Counted from the stretch's first letter, positions 10,017-19,132 are shown. The stretch: DNA of 45,013 bases from Gammaproteobacteria bacterium (GCA_030431985.1 JAUIIB010000023.1:1-45013), one strand, 5' to 3'. Made by a program: numbers and translations. Notes: generated by a model from the letters alone, not told the origin.

Positions 10017-10403
10017 TTATTTTGAAGTGGGCTGGGGAGCGACACGTAGCCAACCTCCCGGGCATTGTCTGATATACGGGTAATAACCGTTTTGCTCTTG
10101 GCAATAGTACCAGTCATCCGATTGCTGCTGTTCGATATATTGCTGAACATAGACAGGCGGGGCTGGGGGCGCAACGACTACTGGTGCTATAGGTAACATC
10201 GGTGGTGGGTAATATGCGGGCGAATAATAAAGAGGATCATGGTAACCGAATCCGTAATAGCCCGGATAACCGATATGGATGTCAAAGTTAAGCCGATTAA
10301 AACGCCCACCATGTGAGGTCGCCGAATGACTTAATGTGATGGCAGAGAGTGTGAATACGACAATGACAAAAATAAATTGTTTTAATTGTTTTAAGCGATT
10401 CAT
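10017..10403 (-). CDS. Secreted Tyr/Pro-rich protein with C-terminal WYYC...GYYPY...CP motif
   Basis: A 128-residue protein from ATG 10403 (MNRLKQLKQFIFVIVVFTLS, signal peptide, likely cleaved after HSA). No clear Shine-Dalgarno sequence precedes this or the upstream ATGs at 10436 and 10490, so the start is uncertain. The middle is rich in Tyr, Gly and Pro. The C-terminal 30 residues carry WYYCQEQNGYYPYIRQCPGGW, with two cysteines probably disulphide-bonded. The same C-terminal motif closes the protein at 10776-11336, so the two are paralogues. Probably co-transcribed with the lipoprotein at 9445-9993. Function unknown. Confidence 0.75.
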   Translation of the reverse strand: MNRLKQLKQFIFVIVVFTLSAITLSHSATSHGGRFNRLNFDIHIGYPGYYGFGYHDPLYYSPAYYPPPMLPIAPVVVAPPAPPVYVQQYIEQQQSDDWYYCQEQNGYYPYIRQCPGGWLRVAPQPTSK

Positions 10404-10532
10404 ATTACATAGCTTGGTAAACTTATCGATTTTCATTAGATTAGAATAGCCAAAAACTTTTTCGTTCTCTAAATTTTTAGTTAAATACACATGAGAGCTT
10501 GTGCTCTCTACATTTTCTATGAGATTTTCAAT

Positions 10533-10762
10533 TTAATAAGGCGGTGGTCGATAACTGCGATACGGTACGGGTGATGAAATCATGTTGTTGTAAGGGCCTG
10601 AATAACTTTTCTGAATGTCGCTGTTATCAAAATATTGCTGTGTGATACCTGCGGAAGCCCTGGCAGTACCATAACGCTCGGACTTGGAGGCACAGCCATC
10701 ATGCAAGCCGTGAGCGGCAGCAATGCAAGTAATGTCGGTGAATTGTAGCGTCTGGTTGCCAT
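10533..10762 (-). pseudogene. Frameshifted 'VMVLPG' lipoprotein gene
   Basis: From ATG 10762 the frame begins MATRRYNSPTLLALLPLTACM, a lipoprotein signal with Cys20, then PPSPSVMVLPG, the same motif as the lipoprotein at 9445-9993. After the PG the frame runs into unrelated residues and stops at 10580. Shifting frame at about 10655-10660 (a GGG run) restores a natural continuation starting ASAGITQQYFDNSD and ending in YRPPPY before a TAA at 10533. This reads as loss of one base, by mutation or sequencing error. The glycine-zipper segment of the paralogue is absent, so it was a shorter protein. It follows the 10776-11336 gene after 13 bases. Confidence 0.65.
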
Positions 10763-10775
10763 TATTGTCTTTGAA

Positions 10776-11336
10776 TTAGGGCGATTTGGAAGCCGGTTGA
10801 GGAGCAACTTTGAGCCAGCCTTCTGGGCATTGTTTTACGTAAGGATAATAGCCCTCTGGATTGCGGCAGTAGTACCAGTAATTTGTACGTGATTGTCCTG
10901 GGCCGGATGCAGAGGCTTGTCTTTCAATATAGACTGGCCGCACCGGGGGAGCAACGGACGGATAAGCGTATGCACTCGGGTAGTAGTAAGGTCTGCGATA
11001 TCCATATGGATAGCGATAGCCGTAGGAATAACCGTATCCATAGGGATAACCATAATATCCCGGACCATAAAATCCGCCAAAACCGAGTCCGAAATTAAAT
11101 CGATGATGACGGTGACGATGGTGGTGATGACCGCCTCCTCTGAAATGATGACCGCCACCAAAGTGGCTGCGTCCCCCTCTGAAATGACCACCACCGCCGC
11201 GGCTCATACCGCCACCACCACCTCCACTTCTACCGAAACTACTGCCGCCATGACCACCGCCGCGGGCCCAAACTGAATCACTAATTGAGAAGCAGATAAA
11301 TGTCAGAAGTAATAACAATCCTGTGAGTATTTTCAT
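10776..11336 (-). CDS. Secreted Gly/His/Tyr-rich protein with C-terminal WYYC...GYYPYV...CP motif
   Basis: A 186-residue protein from ATG 11336; GAGGG sits 5 bases before it, while the ATG four codons upstream (11348) overlaps that site. The signal peptide MKILTGLLLLLTF ends near VWA. The mature N-terminal half is extremely Gly-rich with His/Arg runs (HHHHRHRHHR), then repeated Gly-Tyr-Pro units (PYGYGYSYGYRYPYGYRRP). The C-terminal motif WYYCRNPEGYYPYVKQCPEGW is shared with the protein at 10017-10403. The His-rich part could bind metal, but that is speculation. It heads the minus-strand run 11336-9445. Confidence 0.78.
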   Translation of the reverse strand: MKILTGLLLLLTFICFSISDSVWARGGGHGGSSFGRSGGGGGGMSRGGGGHFRGGRSHFGGGHHFRGGGHHHHRHRHHRFNFGLGFGGFYGPGYYGYPYGYGYSYGYRYPYGYRRPYYYPSAYAYPSVAPPVRPVYIERQASASGPGQSRTNYWYYCRNPEGYYPYVKQCPEGWLKVAPQPASKSP

Positions 11337-11613
11337 TGTTGCCCTCATTTCTTTGAGGTTAAGCAGATAATATTAGATCGGTTTCATAGTAGCGGATAGA
11401 AAGTGACGAAAGCATTGCTATCAACCATTATCTGGTGTTTTCTAGCATCCATGTCATTAAATTCTAGAGCGCTCAGCCTGAATGCAAACTGAATATGAAT
11501 ATACAGTCAATCCAAATTGTACGGAAAGCGAACGTATATTAGAGTAAAATTGCCTTCAATAGTTTTTACTGATACCGGTAAATTTTTATTTTATTTCTAA
11601 GGAGATTATTAAT

Positions 11614-12483
11614 ATGTCGCAGAAACACCCGGTTATCGCGGTTACCGGATCGTCTGGCGCGGGGACGTCAACAGTTAAAAAAAGCTTTGAACATATCTTT
11701 AGGCGAGAAAAATTAAAAGCGGTAGTGGTTGAAGGTGATAGTTTTCACCGTTACGATCGTGAGGCTATGAAAAAAGCAGTTGCTGAATCTGAAAAAGATG
11801 GTGGTCGCCCAATAAGCCACTTTGGGCCAGAAGCAAACGAATTTGAGAAGCTGGAAACGCTGTTTAGGGAATATGGTGAAAATGGCAGCGGCCAGACTCG
11901 TTTATATTTGCACAATGAGGAAGAAGCAGAACCCTGGAATCAAAAACCAGGCACTTTTACACCTTGGGCATCTATCGAACCTGGCTCCGATTTGCTTTTT
12001 TATGAGGGGCTGCATGGGGGTGCGAAAAGTGATACAGCTGATGTTTCCAAGTATGTTGATTTGCTAGTCGGTGTGGTACCAATAGTGAATTTGGAATGGA
12101 TACAAAAAATCTTTCGCGATACCAATGCTCGTGGTTATTCAGCTGAAGCAGTTACGCATACAATTTTACGCCGGATGCACGATTACGTGCACTATATAAC
12201 GCCACAATTTTCTCGTACGCATATCAATTTTCAGCGTGTGCCGACAGTGGACACATCCAACCCGTTTATTGCGAGAGAAATTCCTACGCTGGATGAAAGC
12301 ATGGTGGTGATTCGATTTAGATATCCTGATCGCGTTGATTTCTCAAACTTGCTGACGATGATTCATGATTCATTTATGTCCCGTCGAAACACAATAGTTG
12401 TACCGGGAGGAAAAATGGGTATGGCTATTGAGTTGATATTGACGCCGCTGATACTAGATATTGTTGCTAAAAGAGACACATAA
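11614..12483 (+). CDS. cbbP: Phosphoribulokinase
   Basis: This enzyme phosphorylates ribulose 5-phosphate to ribulose 1,5-bisphosphate, the CO2 acceptor of the Calvin cycle. Its 289 residues match the proteobacterial octameric type. The Walker A loop is GSSGAGTST (12-20). Asp42 (in EGDSFHRYDR), Glu131 (in FYEGLHGG) and Asp169 (in QKIFRDTNARGYS) fall at the positions of the catalytic residues known in the Rhodobacter enzyme. AAGGAGA precedes the ATG. No RuBisCO or cbbR gene is in the window, so it is separate from any cbb operon here. It is the best evidence that the organism is an autotroph. Confidence 0.96.
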   Translation: MSQKHPVIAVTGSSGAGTSTVKKSFEHIFRREKLKAVVVEGDSFHRYDREAMKKAVAESEKDGGRPISHFGPEANEFEKLETLFREYGENGSGQTRLYLHNEEEAEPWNQKPGTFTPWASIEPGSDLLFYEGLHGGAKSDTADVSKYVDLLVGVVPIVNLEWIQKIFRDTNARGYSAEAVTHTILRRMHDYVHYITPQFSRTHINFQRVPTVDTSNPFIAREIPTLDESMVVIRFRYPDRVDFSNLLTMIHDSFMSRRNTIVVPGGKMGMAIELILTPLILDIVAKRDT

Positions 12484-12514
12484 TTTTAATTGCTTACGTA
12501 CTGTGATTAATTTA

Positions 12515-12544
12515 TGAATCAGATTGGTGGTTTGATCTGATTCA
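12515..12544 (+). terminator. Hairpin after phosphoribulokinase
   Basis: TGAATCAGAT (12515-12524) pairs perfectly with ATCTGATTCA (12535-12544) around a 10-base loop, 31 bases after the cbbP stop. The T-rich tract (TCTTTTGTTTTT) begins about 11 bases downstream, so it is an imperfect intrinsic terminator, or a 3' stabilising hairpin. Confidence 0.45.
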
Positions 12545-12644
12545 GAATTAATCGCTCTTTTGTTTTTAAAATTTATTATTAGAAAAAGAACACCTTGTAT
12601 TGGAACTTTAGCCATATTAAATGGCTTGATATAAGCTTGCTGTA

Positions 12645-14870
12645 ATGACTTCAGCTTTATTCGCCGATTTAAATCCACAACAGCGGGAAGCAATTTCTTT
12701 ACCGCACCAATCCGCACTTATTTTGGCGGGAGCGGGTAGCGGCAAAACGCGGGTTTTGACTACGCGTATAGCCTATTTAATTCAATCAGGACAAGTCAGT
12801 CCTTTCAATATCTTGGCAGTGACATTTACCAATAAAGCCGCTAAGGAAATGCTGGTGCGTATCAATGCCATGCTGCCAATTAATACGCGCGGAATGTGGG
12901 TCGGAACGTTCCATGGTTTATGTCATCGATTATTGCGTGCGCACTATCAGGAAGCAGGGTTACCGCAAACATTTCAGATTTTTGATATTGCCGATCAACT
13001 GGCAATGATCAAGCGAATTCAGAAAAACCTGTCAGTAGACGATAAAAAATTTCCGCCTCGCCAAGTACAGTGGTTTATCAATAATGCAAAAGAGTCGGGC
13101 CAACGCGCGGCTGACGTAATTGTAGATGACCCGTTCTCCCGCAATTTGCTTGAACTCTATAGGGCATATGAGCAACAGTGTAACCAGGATGGTGTTGTCG
13201 ATTTCGCAGAGCTTTTATTGCGCAGTTTTGAGCTGCTGAGTCATAACGAAATGCTTCGCAATCACTATCGTGAGCGATTCGACCATATTCTTGTGGATGA
13301 ATTTCAGGACACCAATCGGTTGCAGTACAACTGGCTCAGGTTATTGGCAGGTATGGGAAGTGAGTTTGCTGCAGCGGTTTTTGCGGTAGGAGACGATGAC
13401 CAGAGTATTTACGCATTCCGCGGCGCAGATACAGGGAATATGAAGGATTTTGAGCGTGATTTCGGTATTTCTAAAGTAATCAAGCTGGAACAAAATTATC
13501 GTTCGCACGGTAATATATTGAATGCAGCGAATGCATTAATTGAGAATAATATTCAGCGATTGGGAAAACATTTATGGACAGCTGAGGGCCAGGGAGAGCC
13601 TGTTCGTATTTATCGCGCGCTAAGTGATTTTGACGAAGCAAGTTTTATTGTCGACGAAATCAAATCATTACACGCAGAGGGCGTAGCGTTGTCGGAGATT
13701 GCGTTGCTATATCGCTCTAATGCCCAATCCCGGGTTCTGGAACATAGTTTATTTAATGCCTCGCTTCCATATCGTGTATATGGCGGTATGCGTTTTTTTG
13801 AGCGTATGGAAATTAAACATGCGCTGGCTTATTTGCGTCTGATTGCTAATCCAGATGACGATAACGCTCTATTGCGTATCGTCAATTTCCCAGCGCGTGG
13901 AATCGGTGTGAGAAGCCTTGAAAATTTACAGGATATGGCGCGTGAGAATCGCATCAGCCTATGGTCGGCTGCTTTACAAAAATGTGATGGGGGTGCAGCA
14001 CCTAATGTAGATACTGCGGGCCAAAAAAAGAATAAGAAAGGGGTGGCAGGGTTTGTGCAATTGATTCAAACAATGCGCCAGAACTGGGATAGTTTGCCAT
14101 TGCCGCAGATTGTTGAGCGTATGTTGTTGCAAAGTGGACTGGCGGCCCATTATAAGATGGAAAAAGAGGGTGCAGACAGGCTGGAGAATCTTCACGAGTT
14201 GGTTAATGCGGCAATTAGCTTTGTGCATGAAACCGATGAAGATAGTTTGACTGCATTTCTTGCGCACGCATCACTTGAGGCGGGAGATCACCAAGCGGAA
14301 AATGGCCAGGATGCATTGCAATTGATGACGGTACATGCGGCTAAGGGTCTGGAATTTCATACGGTATTTTTAAGTGGAATGGAAGAGGGGCTGTTCCCAC
14401 ATGAAAACAGCTTAAGCACGGCTAATGGCCTTGAGGAAGAGCGGCGTTTGATGTATGTTGCCATGACACGTGCCCGGCGTCGTTTGTATTTGAGTCTTGC
14501 GCAAAGTCGTATGCTGCACGGACAAACGCGCTATAACAGTACGTCCCGCTTTCTTGATGAAATTCCCGAGAAATTTCTGAAATGGCTCAAGACATCTACG
14601 GATATAGGCATTCATCAAACTAAAACAAATTTTAGCTTGAATTCGACGGCCCAATCTTTTTCTCATGTCAAGCAGCCAGCAACATCTAGTCAATCGTCAT
14701 CGATGGCTGGAGAATGGCAAGTGGGTCAGACAGTAATGCATGCCAAATTTGGTGAAGGCATCATCCTTGATTGCGAAGGCAGCGGAAGCGATGCACGCGT
14801 GCAAATCCATTTTAACCATGCTGGAATAAAATGGTTAATGCTCGAGTATGCCAAATTAATGCCCAGTTGA
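12645..14870 (+). CDS. uvrD: ATP-dependent DNA helicase UvrD (helicase II)
   Basis: A superfamily 1A 3'-5' helicase for nucleotide excision and mismatch repair, 741 residues. All SF1 motifs are visible: I AGAGSGKT (28-35), Ia VTFTNKAAKEM, II LVDEFQDTN, III VGDDDQSIYAFRGA, IV LEQNYRS, V LMTVHAAKGLEF and VI LMYVAMTRARRRL. The C-terminus (about 690-741, GQTVMHAKFGEGIILDCEG) is the Tudor-like domain typical of UvrD/PcrA. The start MTSALFADLNPQQREA is typical of UvrD; there is no strong ribosome binding site. It converges with the PAS-like gene 29 bases downstream. Confidence 0.96.
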   Translation: MTSALFADLNPQQREAISLPHQSALILAGAGSGKTRVLTTRIAYLIQSGQVSPFNILAVTFTNKAAKEMLVRINAMLPINTRGMWVGTFHGLCHRLLRAHYQEAGLPQTFQIFDIADQLAMIKRIQKNLSVDDKKFPPRQVQWFINNAKESGQRAADVIVDDPFSRNLLELYRAYEQQCNQDGVVDFAELLLRSFELLSHNEMLRNHYRERFDHILVDEFQDTNRLQYNWLRLLAGMGSEFAAAVFAVGDDDQSIYAFRGADTGNMKDFERDFGISKVIKLEQNYRSHGNILNAANALIENNIQRLGKHLWTAEGQGEPVRIYRALSDFDEASFIVDEIKSLHAEGVALSEIALLYRSNAQSRVLEHSLFNASLPYRVYGGMRFFERMEIKHALAYLRLIANPDDDNALLRIVNFPARGIGVRSLENLQDMARENRISLWSAALQKCDGGAAPNVDTAGQKKNKKGVAGFVQLIQTMRQNWDSLPLPQIVERMLLQSGLAAHYKMEKEGADRLENLHELVNAAISFVHETDEDSLTAFLAHASLEAGDHQAENGQDALQLMTVHAAKGLEFHTVFLSGMEEGLFPHENSLSTANGLEEERRLMYVAMTRARRRLYLSLAQSRMLHGQTRYNSTSRFLDEIPEKFLKWLKTSTDIGIHQTKTNFSLNSTAQSFSHVKQPATSSQSSSMAGEWQVGQTVMHAKFGEGIILDCEGSGSDARVQIHFNHAGIKWLMLEYAKLMPS

Positions 14871-14899
14871 GGTTGAGTTAGAAAAGTGCTTGTAAAAAA

Positions 14900-15319
14900 C
14901 TATACCATTCTGAACTGCGACGGCTGGTCGTTTGTTTTACACATGATAAGAACTTGGTGTTCGCCAAAGTGGTTGATATCGTTGAAATAGAGTTCACCAT
15001 CATATTGTTCTCCGTTTAAGGCATTTATTTCAAATTTATGCCCAATGCGAGAAAGAAAGCGAAGATAGGGGTTGACCCGTTCTTCATTTTTTTCCAACAA
15101 ATCAATTTCACCTAATTTAGGCAATACTTCGGAAATATGATGCTGCGCTGCGCCGAGTTGTTGGCGGGAAGAATGATTTAGTAATTGAGTACCATTTTGA
15201 TTGGTATCGATGATTGTGCCGTCTCTTGATAGGATAAAGACTACTGCTTGATCATCATCCTCTTGAATAGGGTATTGACGATACGCTTCGGACGTGTTTT
15301 TTTCTGACGAAATGTTCAT
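14900..15319 (-). CDS. PAS-domain-like protein, stand-alone
   Basis: A 139-residue protein with AAGGAG upstream of the ATG at 15319. Residues about 25-135 look like a single PAS fold: AVVFILSRDGTIIDTNQNGTQLLNHSS is the typical first strand and helix, and ELYFNDINHFGEHQVLIMCK resembles the last strands. No kinase, GGDEF or HTH partner is fused, so it may be a small sensor or adaptor. The ligand is unknown. The 317-base upstream region contains a dyad symmetry at 15508-15524. Confidence 0.65.
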   Translation of the reverse strand: MNISSEKNTSEAYRQYPIQEDDDQAVVFILSRDGTIIDTNQNGTQLLNHSSRQQLGAAQHHISEVLPKLGEIDLLEKNEERVNPYLRFLSRIGHKFEINALNGEQYDGELYFNDINHFGEHQVLIMCKTNDQPSQFRMV

Positions 15320-15507
15320 TGCTCTAACTCCTTTTCGTTATCAATCAATCATTTTATTGAAAATTTCAATACATACTTTTATGTATTTGAAGCTCGTTGC
15401 CTCTATTGAGAATCACTTATATCTGAACACCATTAATTATATTTTTGCATATTCATATGACATTTTATTGACAAGTATGTACATGAAACTGTTTTAATTT
15501 TATGTTG

Positions 15508-15524
15508 CGTGTAAAAACTACACG
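15508..15524. promoter_or_regulatory. Dyad symmetry, possible operator
   Basis: CGTGTAAAAACTACACG has perfect 6-bp arms (CGTGTA/TACACG) around AAAAC. It lies in the gene-free stretch 15320-15636, between two minus-strand genes and about 190 bases upstream of the PAS-like start. It matches 14 of 17 positions with the dyad at 37638-37654. I saw nothing else clear in this stretch. Confidence 0.4.
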
Positions 15525-15636
15525 AATAAGATCCGTATAAACGGCTTTTAAGGCAATAAACAACTTGTGCTTAGCGTTTGATATTTGTCAACATGGTGCA
15601 ATGGTAATTACGCCATGTTCAAATATAAAGAAATTA

Positions 15637-16353
15637 TCAATGTGCTATATTGTACCAGATATCCTTACATTTGGCTATATATAGTATATCTTCGGCAAGA
15701 TTCTGCGCATAGGTATTAATAGCTTCCAGTGATTTCTGGACCAAGATTATATTGATTACGTTGTTTATTTTTAATGTATCTTCCAGTACATGGGATGTCA
15801 GTCTTCGTAAGCTTGCATAACATTCGTTATCAAGGTCGGTGTGCATCAATATCTTTCTCGTATTATGTAGATCAAATGTGTCTAAACTTTCAATTGCACT
15901 TTGGAGTGTTTTGTAAGCATAATTCCCAATGATGTGAATTTCTCGTAACATCTCGGTGTTCAAATGGTTATGATCGTGCTTTTTAATTTTGACTGAGAAA
16001 CATGTCATTTGCGTGGCTTCTTCACAGAGGCGTTTGAGGTCGGACATGGCTTTCGAGAAACCCGCAACAATTCGCAGTTCTTGAGCTTTGGGTTGTTTTG
16101 ATAATATCTCGGAAATAGTGTTGACAATTTTTCTTTCCGATAGGTCAATCTGAGATTTTCTTGTAATAATGCGTTGAAAACTATTTTCATTCTTGGGCTG
16201 AAATGATTCCAGTACATCAAGGATTTGTTCAGAGATTAATGTTGCAAATTTCAAAATGTCTGTGTGAAGAAATACGAGTTCGCCTGCAAAAAATTCGTGA
16301 GCACGACTTTGAATTTTGTTGGGAATCATATTATTTTCATTTGTTATCATCAT
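15637..16353 (-). CDS. PhoU-like helical protein
   Basis: A 238-residue all-helical protein. The segment ERKIVNTISEILSKQPKAQELRIVAGFSKAMSDLKRLCEEA parallels the PhoU core (a repeat ending in 'LR.....K...DLER..D.A'), and the C-terminus AINTYAQNLAEDILYIAKCKDIW parallels the second PhoU repeat end. PhoU proteins bind metal clusters and control phosphate uptake and PhoR signalling. The Glu/Asp metal motif here looks divergent (CEEA rather than DEA). No pst or phoBR genes are near. The exact start among ATGs 16353, 16350 and 16329 is open. Confidence 0.65.
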   Translation of the reverse strand: MMITNENNMIPNKIQSRAHEFFAGELVFLHTDILKFATLISEQILDVLESFQPKNENSFQRIITRKSQIDLSERKIVNTISEILSKQPKAQELRIVAGFSKAMSDLKRLCEEATQMTCFSVKIKKHDHNHLNTEMLREIHIIGNYAYKTLQSAIESLDTFDLHNTRKILMHTDLDNECYASLRRLTSHVLEDTLKINNVINIILVQKSLEAINTYAQNLAEDILYIAKCKDIWYNIAH

Positions 16354-16551
16354 TGTCAGGTAGTAATGTTAATCTACAATAGCTTGTTTATTCAGCGATC
16401 GCCTTTGGTTATGATAAATTTTCTCAAGGAACATATAGCGTAATTTCTGGTATTGAACAGTAAAAGTAAGATGTCGTTCCTGTCTTTATCTCTGCATCAC
16501 GAAAAAGGCTGGAGCTCATAGCACGTTTCGTGTGTTGGCTGATTATAGTAA

Positions 16552-17214
16552 ATGGTCGCAATAAAAATAAAGTATATACTGTGTTGGGGCTGGATGATTG
16601 TGTGCTTGCCTTTTATATCATGGGCAGCCAATGATCGTATTGATATTGCAAATTTCTCGAATGGCGACTTAAGCGGCTGGTTGTCTAAGGTCTTTTCTGG
16701 TAAGACGCGTTATGTTTTTGAGCGCCAGGATGGCCAAATTGCATTACGTGCGGACAGTCATGCCACAGCGTCTGGATTATATCGTATAACTGATATCGAT
16801 TTAAGCAGAACTCCTATTCTAAACTGGGAATGGAAAATTGCGAATATATTGACTGGCAATGATGAGCGTACCAGGGCCGGCGATGACTATCCAGCACGTA
16901 TTTATGTTGTTTTCTCAGGAGGTGTGAGATTCTGGCAAACACGGGCTATTAACTACATCTGGTCTAATCAGTGGCCGGTAGATGAGAGCTGGCTTAATGC
17001 GTATACTGAAAATGCTGGGATGATCGTTGTAGAATCCGGTTCTGCAGATGTCGGCGTCTGGAAAAAAGAACGCCGTGATGTGTACGTGGATTACAAACGG
17101 TTATTCGGAGAAGAACCGGGTCATGTCAATGCTGTTGCAATTATGACAGATACCGATAATACAGGCCGTGTGGCCAAGGCCTGGTATGGAGATATCTGGT
17201 TTACATCAAAATAA
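16552..17214 (+). CDS. DUF3047 periplasmic protein
   Basis: A 220-residue secreted protein. An N-terminal signal peptide (about residues 1-25, IKYILCWGWMIVCLPFISWA) is followed by the DUF3047 pattern: LSGWLSKVFSGKTRYVF, a TPILNWEWKI segment, DDYPARIYVVFSGG, and a C-terminal VNAVAIMTDTDNTG..AKAWYGDIWF. The fold probably resembles a beta-sandwich carbohydrate-binding module, but function is not established. It is probably monocistronic; its 3' end converges with the ABC transporter. Confidence 0.8.
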   Translation: MVAIKIKYILCWGWMIVCLPFISWAANDRIDIANFSNGDLSGWLSKVFSGKTRYVFERQDGQIALRADSHATASGLYRITDIDLSRTPILNWEWKIANILTGNDERTRAGDDYPARIYVVFSGGVRFWQTRAINYIWSNQWPVDESWLNAYTENAGMIVVESGSADVGVWKKERRDVYVDYKRLFGEEPGHVNAVAIMTDTDNTGRVAKAWYGDIWFTSK

Positions 17215-17249
17215 GTGCATCTTTAACGGCTAGAATAATTTTGCCCTGT

Positions 17250-19127
17250 TTATTCAAAACCCAAAAAGCCGCCAGATTGATGATTCCAGAGTTGGCCATA
17301 TAATTGATTGTTGGCAATCAGCACGGCATGTGTGCCTTGTTCGACGATCCGTCCATTATCTAAAACAATCAACCTGTCCATAGCAGCTATCGTTGATAAG
17401 CGGTGTGCGATGGCGATTACTGTTTTGCCTTGCATTAACTGATAAAGATTTTGTTGAATACTGGCCTCAACTTCTGAATCCAATGCCGATGTTGCTTCAT
17501 CAAGTACCAGGATGGGGGCATCTTTCAACAATACGCGCGCGATTGCAATGCGTTGCCGTTGTCCCCCTGACAATGTAACGCCACGTTCGCCGACATGGGC
17601 ATCATAACCGCGGCGGCCCTTAATGTCTTGCAATGTCATGATGAATTCGTGTGCCTGTGCTTGTTGCGCTGCGGCAACCATTTGCGCCTCTGTAGCATCC
17701 GGTTTCCCAAATAAAATGTTGTCGCGTACTGAACGATGCAATAAGGATGTGTCTTGGGTTACCATGGCAATATTGTTTCTCAAACTTTCCTGGCTGACCT
17801 CGAGAATATTTTGCCCATCGATGGAAATCGTACCCTCTTGAGGGTCATAAAAGCGTAACAATAAGCTTACAAATGTTGATTTTCCGGCTCCGGAACGGCC
17901 CACAATGCCAACTTTCTCACCATGTTCAATACATAAATTTAGGTCATTGAAGATATGCGGATTAGTGGAGTGGTGCGTAGTTGAATCGGTCTCTGGTTGC
18001 CGGTTATGGTATGAGAAGCCAACATGATCAAATTGAATGGTGCCGTTTGTGACGTTCAAGATGGACGCGGCAGACTTGTCTGTCACGGTTTGTGGGTTTG
18101 ACAGCGTATTAATGCCGTCCTGTACCGTTCCGATGTTTTCAAACAGATTATTGACTTCCCACATAATCCAGTGCGACATGCCCGTTAGGCGAATTGCTAG
18201 GCCCATTACGATTGCAATCGCTCCCGGCCCGATGGCCTGATTAAGCCATAGGTAAATGCCTAATGCACAGGTTGAAAACATGAGCAGCATGTTGATTATC
18301 CAGACAGCAAAATTAAGCCAGGTCGCAAGGCGCATCTGCGGGTGTACTGTCGCAATAAATTCTTGCATACCAGCTTTTGCGTACGCAGATTCACGCTTGC
18401 TGTGGGAAAACAGCTTTAGTGTGGTGATATTGGTATAACTGTCAACAATACGCCCGGTCATCAAAGAGCGTGCATCAGCCTGTAAAGTCGAAATGGATTT
18501 GAGTTGCGGAACAAAATGCGACAGGATGCCGACATAAGCAACAAGCCAGACCAAAAGTGGGGCGCATAGGCGTGGATCCGCATCAGCGATGAGCAGCACC
18601 GTAGTCGCCAGGTAGACTGAAACGAAAAGCATGACATCCAGCAGCTTCAGAACAGTCTCGCGTACAGCAAGTGCGGTTTGCATGACTTTGGCTGCAATAC
18701 GACCGCTAAATTCGTGTTGAAAAAAAGCATAGCTTTGATTGAGCAAATAGCGATGTGCTAGCCAGCGGACCCGCATTGGGAAATTTCCCATGAGTGTCTG
18801 ATGGATTACGAGAGAGTGCAACAATACAATTGTCGGTATAAATATCAGAATGAAAATTGATGTGGTCAATAAGCGTGGCCATTCAGTTTCAAAAAACTGC
18901 TGCGTGTTTTTTTCTGCTAACCAGTCGACCATTTGTCCCAGAATACCGTATAGCATTGCTTCGCTGACGGCTAAACCAGTCGTCAAGAACGCCAGTAAAA
19001 CAAGATAGGGCTCGATGCCCCGGGTATAATGGCGACAAAATTGATAAACACCCTGAGGCGGTTCTGTCGGATGTTCGGGTGGGAAAGGATCTATTAATCG
19101 TTCAAAAAAACCAAACAGGGTTTTCAT
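17250..19127 (-). CDS. ABC exporter, fused permease and ATPase (subfamily B type)
   Basis: A 625-residue half-transporter that should work as a homodimer. The first 340 residues hold six membrane helices (for example YLVLLAFLTTGLAVSEAMLYGILG), typical of type IV exporters. The ATPase half has Walker A GRSGAGKST (about residue 409), a Q-loop, the signature LSGGQRQRIAIA (about 519), Walker B ILVLDEATSALD and the switch His in IAHRLST. The substrate is unknown; the sequence class includes lipid, peptide and drug exporters. It begins 5 bases after the TraB-family gene ends, so the two probably form an operon. Confidence 0.9.
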   Translation of the reverse strand: MKTLFGFFERLIDPFPPEHPTEPPQGVYQFCRHYTRGIEPYLVLLAFLTTGLAVSEAMLYGILGQMVDWLAEKNTQQFFETEWPRLLTTSIFILIFIPTIVLLHSLVIHQTLMGNFPMRVRWLAHRYLLNQSYAFFQHEFSGRIAAKVMQTALAVRETVLKLLDVMLFVSVYLATTVLLIADADPRLCAPLLVWLVAYVGILSHFVPQLKSISTLQADARSLMTGRIVDSYTNITTLKLFSHSKRESAYAKAGMQEFIATVHPQMRLATWLNFAVWIINMLLMFSTCALGIYLWLNQAIGPGAIAIVMGLAIRLTGMSHWIMWEVNNLFENIGTVQDGINTLSNPQTVTDKSAASILNVTNGTIQFDHVGFSYHNRQPETDSTTHHSTNPHIFNDLNLCIEHGEKVGIVGRSGAGKSTFVSLLLRFYDPQEGTISIDGQNILEVSQESLRNNIAMVTQDTSLLHRSVRDNILFGKPDATEAQMVAAAQQAQAHEFIMTLQDIKGRRGYDAHVGERGVTLSGGQRQRIAIARVLLKDAPILVLDEATSALDSEVEASIQQNLYQLMQGKTVIAIAHRLSTIAAMDRLIVLDNGRIVEQGTHAVLIANNQLYGQLWNHQSGGFLGFE

Positions 19128-19132
19128 GAAAC

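Noticed and set aside
10835..11276. Long overlapping frames on both strands within the Gly/His-rich gene
   Set aside because: They are shadows of the low-complexity repeats; the 10776-11336 frame has a signal peptide, a ribosome binding site and a conserved C-terminal motif.
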